The position numbers were made by a program, and so were the translations under genes. This document shows positions 1 through 8,301 of a stretch of DNA of 33,060 nt, in pieces. This stretch comes from Verrucomicrobiales bacterium. GTDB taxonomy: Bacteria; Verrucomicrobiota; Verrucomicrobiia; Verrucomicrobiales; DEV007. The number at the start of each line of letters is the position of its first letter. Positions within the stretch are counted from its first letter, which is position 1. The stretch is taken from positions 1 to 33,060 of the forward strand of contig JARGOZ010000074.1 of assembly GCA_029213025.1 (NCBI GenBank). The letters are read 5' to 3'. The notes beneath the pieces were generated by a model. That model did not search any database and had not been told where the DNA came from. It saw only the letters and a program-made list of their open reading frames with translations.

Positions 1-3000
1 ATTTCTCGAGTTGGGATTTGATTCGCTCCTGCTCACGCAAGTAGGTAAAGAGCTGAACGACACATTCAAAGTAAAGGTTTCTCTGCGCCAGTTGATCGAT
101 GAGTTTTCGACGATTGCCCAACTTACTTCCCACCTCGAAGCCAACACGTCCGAAACGTCCTTTTCCGAGCCTGCGCCACAGGTGCAGCAGGCGGCGCCTC
201 AAGCCTACCCGCAGGGTGCGATGCCTCAGCAATTCCCTCCATTTGGCTATCCCGTGATGCCCGGGAACGGTCAACAAATGCCGATTGCCTACATCCCGGT
301 TGTCATGCCATGGCCAAACCAGGCCCAAATGCCACAGATGCCTGTCGCTCCCGTTCAGCAGGCTTCACCACAGATGGAAGAAGTCGCAGAACCGGTAAAA
401 CCTTCAGGACCGGTTACTGTCATTGAGCGGGCCGACGACAGCGATAAACTGACATCAAAACAAAAAGAGCACATTGATCGGCTCGTGTTTCGCTATACAG
501 AAAAAACGGCTAAATCAAAAGAACTGACGAGGAAATACCGCAAATTCCACGCTGACCCGAGGACAGCCTCGGGCTTCAACCGGATGTGGAAAGAAATGGT
601 ATATCAAATTGTTACCACCAAGTCGAAAGGGTCGCGTCTTCTCGATGTTGACGGGAATGAATATATCGACATCCTGAACGGATTCGGGCCGGGGTTTCTC
701 GGTCACTCCGCCGATTTTCTCGTTGAAGCTGTAGAGAATCAACTCCATGAAGGCTACGAAGTCGGGCCGCAATCTCTACTCGCCATGGAAGCCGCCGAAT
801 TGTTCTGCGAAGTTACCGGAAACGAACGAACCAGTTTTGTCTGCACCGGCTCCGAAGCCGTTCAGGCGGCGATGCGACTGGCCCGTACGGTTACGAAAAG
901 GGACAAAATCGTCATCTTCGCCCGCGACTACCACGGGAATTTTGACGAAGTGCTGGTTCGCGGTGTCAACCGCGGCGGAAATCTGAAATCCCTGCCCACC
1001 GCGCCGGGAATTCCCAAAGAATCAGCCGGAAACATGATCGTCCTGCCTTACGGCACAGACGAATCGCTCGAAATCATTCGCAATATGGCGGATGAGCTTG
1101 CCGCCATTATCGTTGAGCCGGTACAAAGCCGTCGGCCAGAGTTCCGGCCAAAGAACTTTATTCGCGAAGTCCGCGACATTACAAGTCGGTCCGGCACCCT
1201 TTTTGTATTTGATGAAGTGGTGACCGGGTTCCGATTCGGCCCCCGGGGTGCCCAGGAATTTTACGGAGTCGAAGCCGACCTTTGCACCTACGGCAAAGTG
1301 ATTGGAGGCGGTATGCCTCTCGGCGTGGTATCCGGAAAAGCTGAGTATATGGATACCTTCGATGGAGGAATGTGGGAGTACGGCGATGATTCCTTCCCGG
1401 AACAACCGGTAACATTTTTTGCCGGAACTTTCGTTCGCCATCCTCTTGCCATGGCCAGCGTTAAAGCAATGCTGGAATTTTTCCAATCACAGCCGCCTCA
1501 CTTCTGGAATCAGGTCAACGCAAAAGGCGACAAGCTGGCAGGCACAGTGAACACATTTTTCCGGGAAAACAATTTCCCTATCGAAATGCCGAACTGCGGT
1601 TCCCTGATGTTCGTCCGGATGGGTGAAAACCAGAAGTATGGAAATCTGTTTTTCTATCACCTTCGTGAAAAAGGAATCTTTATGCTGGAGGGTTTCCCCT
1701 CCTACATGACAGCGGCCCACTCGGATGAAGATATTGACTACACAATCGCTGCATTCAAGGAATCCGCCCGGGAGATGCAGGATGCCGGTTTTTTCGGGGA
1801 ATCCATCAAAAACGAATTTTTCGACGGGCCGGTTCTGTTTGGCCCACCTGCCCAACTGGCTTCGAAAGAGACGACAGAACGTAAAATCTCTCAAACCGCC
1901 GACAGTGCAAAAAAGTTCCTCGCCCCGCTGACGGTTCCCACCACAGAACCCCAGCGGGAAGTACTCGTAGCCTCCCGGCTTAACGAACGCTCTTCCTGTG
2001 CGTTTAACGAGTCAGCTTCGCTACGATTCAAAGGCTCTCTGAACGTCACAGCTCTGGAGAAAGCGTTTGCAACACTGGTCGCCCGGCACGATGCACTCCG
2101 GTGTACTTTTTCGGATGACGGACTCACTATGACAGTGAATCCGCAACTGGATATACCTATAGAGAAAATCGACCTAACCGGTAAAGAGGCGGAACATTTG
2201 GACGCTATCCTGCACGTGGATGCCTCCACTCCCTATCAGCTGGACAAGGGGCCACTGGTTCGGCCAATGTTAGTTCAATTAAATCGTGACGAGTATAACT
2301 TTGTCATATCCGCCCACCATCTTGTTTGCGATGGCTGGTCCTACAATGTGATCGCCGAGGAACTCTGTGAACTCTACAATGCGGAGTGCGAAAACAGAAC
2401 CCACAAACTCCCCCGGGCAAAACAATACGCCGATCATGCCAGGGAGATGGAATCCAAATCGAAGGACAAATCTCACAACGAACAGAAAGAATACTGGCTC
2501 AATCAATTTTCCACTGTTCCGGAACCTCTTGAATTACCTCTCGACCGTCCTTATCAGATTGATCGCACCTATCACGGAGCCACTCTGGAATACCGGATTG
2601 GAAAAGATACCTACGAGGCGGTGAAAAAAGCCGGCGCGAAATACGGCAGCACTCTGTACAGCACCCTGGCCGCGGCCTTTCAGCTTATGATCCATCGCCT
2701 CACCGGCCAGGAGGATGTGGTAATCTGCATTCCGGCAGCCGGTCAAAACGATGGCGAAAACACAGACCAGCTCATCGGTCACTGTGTCAATTTCCTCCCC
2801 TTACGAAGCCGGTATGACTCAAAGGAGAGTTTTGATTCATTTCTCAGTCAAAGCCGGAAGACACTCCTCGCTGCTACGGATAATCGTTCCTACACCTATG
2901 GAGAGTTGATTCAGGAACTGGACCTCGAAAGAGATCCGCGCCGACTGCCGCTTCTTGAAGTCGCCTTCAACGTGGAACGAATGGATTACTTCGGTGAATG

Positions 3001-5878
3001 GAGAGATCTGGATGTGGTATTTGAACCGAATGGAAAAACGCACGTTCACTACACCATGTTCATGAACATCGTCGAATCGGTTAACGGGCTGAGAATCGAC
3101 GTCGACTATAATACAGATCTGCTTGATGAATCAACTGTCCTCGAATGGATCAAAGGGTTCGAAGCCCTCCTCCAAGGTATAGCCGAAAACCCGGTGCGGA
3201 AGTGTTCGCAACTTCCGGTGATGAACCGGGAACAAATCACTCAGGTTCTTCATCAATGGAATTCTCACAGCAACGCCGGCTGTTTCCCCGAAAAGCCGGT
3301 TCATACTCTATTTGAAGAGCTGGCGAACGGAGATCCGGACGCCATTGCTCTGGTGGACGCCGAGGGTTCCATCACCTACCGGGAGTTAAATGATCAGGCA
3401 AATTCTGTCGCAGCCTACCTGAAAAAGATTGGCGTTGGTTCCGGAGATTTTATAGCTGTCATGGCGAACCGGTCTCCTGAAATTGTCGCGGGTTTGCTGG
3501 GAATTCTGAAGACCGGCGCGGCCTATGTCCCTGTGGATCCTTCGTACCCTGCCGACCGGGTAGCCGTTATTCTCAAAGATTCAGCACCGGCTGTGCTGTT
3601 GAAAGACGATGAGGTAAAATATGATGCTGGCAAAGCTGTTCCGACCCTGAGCCTTCAAAAGGCACGATCGTTCTCCGCGCCGGAAGACTTCCAACCACAC
3701 CAGGGCAATTCTGACGACATTGCCTATGTTATTTACACTTCCGGATCCACCGGAACGCCAAAGGGCACATTAATCCCCCATCGCGGTATCGTACGTCTTG
3801 TCCGGAATACCGACTACATTAACTTCGGCCCGGAAGAAACCTTTCTTCTCTCAGCGCCCATTTCTTTCGATGCGTCAACGTTGGAGCTTTGGGGCCCTCT
3901 TCTCAATGGCGGCAAACTTGCTTTGATGCCTCCCGGCACACCGGGATTGGCTGATATAGGAGATGCCATCGAAAAATTCGGAGTGACCACTCTCTGGCTG
4001 ACTTCCGGGCTGTTTTCTCTGATGGTAGACGAACACCCGGAGTGCCTAGCTGGACTAAAACAACTCCTTGCAGGAGGCGACGTCCTCTCTCCAGCTCATG
4101 TGGAAAAGGCTCTCGATATACTGGGAGAATCCGGGACGTTGATTAATGGATACGGTCCCACGGAAAATACTACATTCACGACTTGCCATACAATCGGGAG
4201 AACGGACACAAAGAAAAACTCTATACCGATCGGAAAACCGATTGCCCACACTCAGTGCTATATTCTGGACGAAAACATGCAACCTGTTCCTCCGGGAGTA
4301 AAAGGCCGCCTGTACATCGGAGGCGACGGTCTTGCCATCGGGTACCTCAACCAGCCGGAGTTTACCTTGAAAAAATTTATCCCTACTCCGCTGTCCGAAT
4401 TTTCCGACGAACGACTCTACGATTCCGGCGACCGGTGCAGTTGGTTGAAAAACGGAACAATCGAGTTTCATGGCCGGGCTGATCGACAGATAAAGCTGCG
4501 CGGTTTTCGGATCGAGCCCGGAGAAATCGAAAACGTGCTGCACAATCATCCCGATGTGAACGAAGCAGTAGTTCGAGTTACCGGCAGCAACGCCACCGAC
4601 AAAAAGCTCATCGGATATGTAACCCCGTCGGAGGACGTTGTTATCGATCCGAAAACACTGACCGGATACCTGGCAAATTCCCTTCCGTCCTACATGGTTC
4701 CATCTGAATTGGTGGTTGTTTCAAAATTCCCGGTCACCGCTAACGGGAAGGTTGACTACGAAGCACTCCCTTTACCCGCTGCCACTAGCGAAACAGCAGG
4801 TGCGCAGAAAGATTCAACCCCACCTGAGTCACCAACGGAAAAAACACTCGCCCGTCTTTGGGACGAAGTTTTACAGTGCGGTGCTGCGGGTGTGAACGAC
4901 AATTTCTTTACACTCGGAGGCCACTCGCTGGCAGGGCTGAAATTGTTCACAAGAATACACAAAGAATTTGGCGTCAACCTTCCACTTGCCACCCTCTTTC
5001 AAGCTCCGACAATTCAACTTCTATCCGAAATTATCGATAAACACTCCAGTAAATCGAGAGTTCAAATTGTTACCCGGGCTTCTCAGGGAAGTCCGAATGA
5101 GACGCCGCTCTTCTTAATACACGGTGGCGATGGCGGGACTTTGATTTACAAAAAATTTATCGAAGAGATCGAAGGATACGGTGAGATCTATACGATTGAA
5201 GCACCAATGATCGTTGATCGCTGTTTGGAAAAAACTGAGGAAACAATCGAAGATACCGCGGTTCTTTACAGGGATTATATCCGTGAAATCTACGACGGTG
5301 GGAGTTTTGCCTTCGGTGGATATTCCTTCGGCGGTGTTATCGCTTACGAATTGGCACGCCAAATCCGCGAGCAGGGAAATACTGTTGAGAAGCTTTTCCT
5401 TTTTGACACCAACAACCCGGCAAACGAGGAACAATACAAGAATAACCTCGCGACCTGGGCGCGAACCGGGTGGGAGCAGACCGAGGGAACCAATTTTCTT
5501 GAAAAACTATCCAATTCGCGTGAAAGGTTGGAGAAGAAAATTCAAAACCGAACTGAACTCCGCAAAGCCAAACTTTCGATCAGGGAGCTGGAAAAGGGCC
5601 ACCGAAAGATGGAAGACGACATGTTGCGAGTCACTTTAATCAATGAGATGCATCACCATATGATGAATAACTATGAGCCTAAGCCTTACGATGGGGAGAC
5701 ATGGTTGTTCCGCGCTGAAGCAACCCGCTTCTCATTTGATCGCGAAATGGGTTGGCGGGATCTCATTCCGAATCTCACCGTCTCTGACATCAAGGGCGAG
5801 CATCAGGAAATCTTTGATCCACCGAATGTGGATGTCCTGATTCGAAAATTTAACGAAGCGTTGTCTCTGTATGTCTGA
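1..5878 (+). CDS. Hybrid PKS-NRPS protein, C-terminal part (ACP-AMT-C-A-PCP-TE), 5' end outside window
   Basis: The reading frame is open from the left edge, so the start lies upstream; residues here count from the TTG at 11. Domains in order: end of an acyl carrier protein with the attachment Ser in GFDSL (S5); a Pro/Gln/Met-rich linker (about 50-135); a class III PLP aminotransferase (about 146-610, Lys429 in TYGKVIGGG, FDEVVTGFR before it), of the type found in the mycosubtilin and microcystin synthases; a condensation domain (about 640-1070) with HHLVCDG (H769-G775); an adenylation domain (about 1097-1585) with YTSGSTGTPKG and A10 Lys1580; a peptidyl carrier domain with GGHSL (S1639); and a type I thioesterase with GYSFGG (S1772), Asp1799 and His1931. 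Family knowledge says the aminotransferase puts an amino group on the beta-carbon of the carrier-bound acyl chain, which is then condensed with one amino acid and released. The adenylation pocket reads DALWLGGTFK, close to the known Val code DAFWIGGTFK. The stop overlaps the PPTase start. Confidence 0.95.
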   Translation, partial: FLELGFDSLLLTQVGKELNDTFKVKVSLRQLIDEFSTIAQLTSHLEANTSETSFSEPAPQVQQAAPQAYPQGAMPQQFPPFGYPVMPGNGQQMPIAYIPVVMPWPNQAQMPQMPVAPVQQASPQMEEVAEPVKPSGPVTVIERADDSDKLTSKQKEHIDRLVFRYTEKTAKSKELTRKYRKFHADPRTASGFNRMWKEMVYQIVTTKSKGSRLLDVDGNEYIDILNGFGPGFLGHSADFLVEAVENQLHEGYEVGPQSLLAMEAAELFCEVTGNERTSFVCTGSEAVQAAMRLARTVTKRDKIVIFARDYHGNFDEVLVRGVNRGGNLKSLPTAPGIPKESAGNMIVLPYGTDESLEIIRNMADELAAIIVEPVQSRRPEFRPKNFIREVRDITSRSGTLFVFDEVVTGFRFGPRGAQEFYGVEADLCTYGKVIGGGMPLGVVSGKAEYMDTFDGGMWEYGDDSFPEQPVTFFAGTFVRHPLAMASVKAMLEFFQSQPPHFWNQVNAKGDKLAGTVNTFFRENNFPIEMPNCGSLMFVRMGENQKYGNLFFYHLREKGIFMLEGFPSYMTAAHSDEDIDYTIAAFKESAREMQDAGFFGESIKNEFFDGPVLFGPPAQLASKETTERKISQTADSAKKFLAPLTVPTTEPQREVLVASRLNERSSCAFNESASLRFKGSLNVTALEKAFATLVARHDALRCTFSDDGLTMTVNPQLDIPIEKIDLTGKEAEHLDAILHVDASTPYQLDKGPLVRPMLVQLNRDEYNFVISAHHLVCDGWSYNVIAEELCELYNAECENRTHKLPRAKQYADHAREMESKSKDKSHNEQKEYWLNQFSTVPEPLELPLDRPYQIDRTYHGATLEYRIGKDTYEAVKKAGAKYGSTLYSTLAAAFQLMIHRLTGQEDVVICIPAAGQNDGENTDQLIGHCVNFLPLRSRYDSKESFDSFLSQSRKTLLAATDNRSYTYGELIQELDLERDPRRLPLLEVAFNVERMDYFGEWRDLDVVFEPNGKTHVHYTMFMNIVESVNGLRIDVDYNTDLLDESTVLEWIKGFEALLQGIAENPVRKCSQLPVMNREQITQVLHQWNSHSNAGCFPEKPVHTLFEELANGDPDAIALVDAEGSITYRELNDQANSVAAYLKKIGVGSGDFIAVMANRSPEIVAGLLGILKTGAAYVPVDPSYPADRVAVILKDSAPAVLLKDDEVKYDAGKAVPTLSLQKARSFSAPEDFQPHQGNSDDIAYVIYTSGSTGTPKGTLIPHRGIVRLVRNTDYINFGPEETFLLSAPISFDASTLELWGPLLNGGKLALMPPGTPGLADIGDAIEKFGVTTLWLTSGLFSLMVDEHPECLAGLKQLLAGGDVLSPAHVEKALDILGESGTLINGYGPTENTTFTTCHTIGRTDTKKNSIPIGKPIAHTQCYILDENMQPVPPGVKGRLYIGGDGLAIGYLNQPEFTLKKFIPTPLSEFSDERLYDSGDRCSWLKNGTIEFHGRADRQIKLRGFRIEPGEIENVLHNHPDVNEAVVRVTGSNATDKKLIGYVTPSEDVVIDPKTLTGYLANSLPSYMVPSELVVVSKFPVTANGKVDYEALPLPAATSETAGAQKDSTPPESPTEKTLARLWDEVLQCGAAGVNDNFFTLGGHSLAGLKLFTRIHKEFGVNLPLATLFQAPTIQLLSEIIDKHSSKSRVQIVTRASQGSPNETPLFLIHGGDGGTLIYKKFIEEIEGYGEIYTIEAPMIVDRCLEKTEETIEDTAVLYRDYIREIYDGGSFAFGGYSFGGVIAYELARQIREQGNTVEKLFLFDTNNPANEEQYKNNLATWARTGWEQTEGTNFLEKLSNSRERLEKKIQNRTELRKAKLSIRELEKGHRKMEDDMLRVTLINEMHHHMMNNYEPKPYDGETWLFRAEATRFSFDREMGWRDLIPNLTVSDIKGEHQEIFDPPNVDVLIRKFNEALSLYV

Positions 5879-6539
5879 TGAAATCTATATTTCATTGGAA
5901 TCGATAGGAGACGACGCAACAATTTCGCCGACAGAAGGTCTTGAGCTTTTGTCGGAAGAGGAAAAAAGTAGAGCATTCGCTTTCAAGTTTGATGTACATA
6001 GAAACCGCTATATCAGGGGACGGGCTTTTTTGCGAAAGAAGCTGAGTCTGTTTACCGATATCCCGGCGAATAAACTCTCCATAGAAAGCGAGCATCGCGG
6101 AAAACCTTATCTTCCCGGGAGCAGCATTGCGTTCAATTTATCACACACGGGCGATGTAGCGATATACGCATTTTCCCGCACTTTGTCCCGGCTCGGTATC
6201 GATATAGAATTAATCAGTCGCGATTCCGACATCGAAGGATTGAGCGATCACTATTTTACCAGCGGGGAATGTGAAGTCTTACGCTCGCTTCCCGCAGCGG
6301 AGAGAAAAAAAATGTTTTTCCTGATATGGACAGCCAAGGAAGCGAGGATGAAACTCTCCGGCGATGGCCTGTTTCTCGATCCGAGGTCGATAGATCTCCA
6401 TTTTGAAAACGGAAAACCATGCGGATATATGAAACCCGCGCCGGATTATCTGGCCCTCGAAATAAGAGAGTTCCCTGGATATGAAGCCGTCAGTTCAATT
6501 GTGGCCGACAAGGTATTTGCCATGCGCGATTTGACCTAA
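5871..6539 (+). CDS. Sfp-type 4'-phosphopantetheinyl transferase
   Basis: A 222-residue protein that transfers phosphopantetheine from CoA to the conserved Ser of carrier proteins. The signatures are visible: RGRAFLRKKL in the N-terminal half, NLSHTGDVAIYAF followed by LGIDIELI (the Mg-binding G-x-D-x-E motif), and WTAKEARMKLSGDGL (the W-x-x-K-E-A motif). Length matches the Sfp family. The ATG sits inside the last codons of the PKS-NRPS gene (8-base overlap), so the two are translationally coupled and this enzyme very probably activates the carrier domains of that cluster. Its 3' end overlaps the convergent ATP-grasp gene by 45 bp. Confidence 0.95.
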   Translation: MSDEIYISLESIGDDATISPTEGLELLSEEEKSRAFAFKFDVHRNRYIRGRAFLRKKLSLFTDIPANKLSIESEHRGKPYLPGSSIAFNLSHTGDVAIYAFSRTLSRLGIDIELISRDSDIEGLSDHYFTSGECEVLRSLPAAERKKMFFLIWTAKEARMKLSGDGLFLDPRSIDLHFENGKPCGYMKPAPDYLALEIREFPGYEAVSSIVADKVFAMRDLT

Positions 6540-7448
6540 GCCGTCCAGCAACACGGAACTGCCCCATATTTTCCCAAGCTCAAAATCGAATGATACCGGA
6601 TCGAATGATGTTCTACCTTCAGAGGGACAAAAGGTCAACTCACCAAAGTAAACTTTCCCCTCAACCGAATATAGATCAACTCTTACAAAATTGAATCCCG
6701 ACGTCAGAGTGAAGGCCACCTCTTTCATTTCCGCAAAAGTGTCCACCGCAGGAAAATCCCCTGGAAACTCGCTAAGGCCTTTTCTTTTAACCTGTGTTCC
6801 GTCCCTTACGATTCGTTTAAGATTCGAATCAAAAAGTCCGCACTCGGTAACCCCGTCGTGTCTCCGGCGAATCACTTCGATAAAGCAACTCTTCCGACCA
6901 CCGGAATCAAAAACAAAAAACTTGTAGTCGAGCGGAAAGTCTTCTGCGGAATCCTGAAGGCGCTTTTCCACCAGTATTTTCGGCTCTATTTCACGATACC
7001 ACCATTCATTGGTAATAAATCCGTAATCCCGGTCCCAACCAATATCTTTAACCACAGTTTCCGATATCCCCGGCGAATTTTCTTTGATCATATATGCGGA
7101 ACCGGAATCGCAATTTCGCTTTATGACTATGTCGTTGCCCAAATTATACAGTTCTTGCGTTGAAATTTTTCTACCAACGAAAACTACCGGAATCAGATAT
7201 CGCTTACCGGCAACCTTTTCCACATAATCTCTAACGGCTACTTTATCGCTCAATCGAACCAGCCGAAAATCCTTTTCATACAGTTTGCGGTAATTCAGTT
7301 TCTCCGAAAAAGAGCGGGGCTTTTCCAAATCGGGCCAATAACCCAACTTCAAAAAGAACAGAAGTTGCTCCTTCCACAGCATTGGAATCGGCACCCGCCG
7401 GATGCACCGCTTCATAATGTACCGAAACCGGGCCGCAACAGTTTTCAT
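6495..7448 (-). CDS. TupA-like ATP-grasp protein of polysaccharide locus
   Basis: A 317-residue protein resembling the TupA-like ATP-grasp family found in capsule, teichuronopeptide and exopolysaccharide loci. Typical stretches are KPRSFSEKLNYRKLY and LSDKVAVRDYV near the N-terminus, NDIVIKRNCDSGSAYM in the nucleotide-binding region, EKRLQDSAEDFPLDYKFFVF in the middle, and FVRVDLYSVEGKVYFGELTFCP near the C-terminus (the metal/ATP-binding E-x-T-F end). By family, it probably joins an amino acid or other carboxylate to a sugar or polymer; the substrate cannot be read from sequence. It is the last gene of a leftward operon (4-base overlap with the glycosyltransferase upstream) and its tail overlaps the convergent PPTase gene. 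Confidence 0.8.
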   Translation of the reverse strand: MKTVAARFRYIMKRCIRRVPIPMLWKEQLLFFLKLGYWPDLEKPRSFSEKLNYRKLYEKDFRLVRLSDKVAVRDYVEKVAGKRYLIPVVFVGRKISTQELYNLGNDIVIKRNCDSGSAYMIKENSPGISETVVKDIGWDRDYGFITNEWWYREIEPKILVEKRLQDSAEDFPLDYKFFVFDSGGRKSCFIEVIRRRHDGVTECGLFDSNLKRIVRDGTQVKRKGLSEFPGDFPAVDTFAEMKEVAFTLTSGFNFVRVDLYSVEGKVYFGELTFCPSEGRTSFDPVSFDFELGKIWGSSVLLDGLGQIAHGKYLVGHN

Positions 7449-8266
7449 CTCCCGGCTACCAGTTTGGCCACTTCTCCAAACGCTCTCAAAATTTTGTATG
7501 TAGAGGAAAACAAGAACCGCGACTCGTGCCAGTCGATAATTTTCCAGTACAACGCGATTCCGCGAATTCTCTCTCTACTGATCTGGCCACTGTGAGTTCG
7601 GTGATGACTGGTCGCGGTATCCAATTTACGGATCACCGATCCGTTTTTCACGAAGCGCACGAAAAGGTCAAAATCCACCTTTAAAGGTAATTCCTCGCAA
7701 TACCCGCCAATTTCCTCAATCGCCTTTTTTCTATATATTACGCTTGAGTGTTTAAACGGAAGAACCGGGCTGGTCATAAGAAACCAGGTAGCCCGTGACG
7801 ATTTCATAAACCGGGGATAGTGCATCCTCCAGCATCGTTTCGAACCATCTCTGAACACCAGGGTATCGGCATAGATCAGATCGACACTACCATCCTGCCT
7901 GAGTGTTTCGCGATATGTCGCTATGGTATCGCTCAGAAAAAAATCATCGGAATCCAGCACGGCAATATAATTTGAGGTTACTTCACCATTGGCAATATTT
8001 CTCGCAGCCGATATACCGATTCGCTTGTCGCCTTTCAACACATTCAGGTTGTCCAGCCTGCCCCGCCATTGTTCGAGGATTTGGATCGAGCCATCATCTG
8101 AACAGTCATCGTAATAGATAATTTCGTCGGGGGCGTCAAGCTGATGAATGAGCGATTCCAGCATTTCCTCCAGGAACCGACCCGGGTTATGCCCGACGAT
8201 TACGACGGCGATAGACGGTTCGTCCGCACTGTCTGCATGAGTATTGTCCGCTACACTTGAGGTCAT
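7445..8266 (-). CDS. GT2 family glycosyltransferase
   Basis: A 273-residue cytosolic GT-A fold glycosyltransferase. The N-terminal nucleotide-sugar binding strand is IAVVIVGHNPGRFLEEML (about 19-36), followed by IIYYDDCSDDGS (about 49-60), the segment GISAARNIA, and the metal-binding D-x-D at VLDSDDFF (D105/D107). The later region DFDLFVRFVKNG fits the acceptor-side E/D-rich loop of GT2 enzymes. No membrane segment is evident. It follows the phosphoglycosyl transferase by 35 bases and overlaps the ATP-grasp gene by 4, so it probably adds a sugar to the lipid-linked intermediate made by that transferase. Donor and acceptor sugars are unknown. Confidence 0.88.
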   Translation of the reverse strand: MTSSVADNTHADSADEPSIAVVIVGHNPGRFLEEMLESLIHQLDAPDEIIYYDDCSDDGSIQILEQWRGRLDNLNVLKGDKRIGISAARNIANGEVTSNYIAVLDSDDFFLSDTIATYRETLRQDGSVDLIYADTLVFRDGSKRCWRMHYPRFMKSSRATWFLMTSPVLPFKHSSVIYRKKAIEEIGGYCEELPLKVDFDLFVRFVKNGSVIRKLDTATSHHRTHSGQISRERIRGIALYWKIIDWHESRFLFSSTYKILRAFGEVAKLVAGR

Positions 8267-8301
8267 ATATATACAGACCGGATCGAATTACAGACAACCT
8301 G

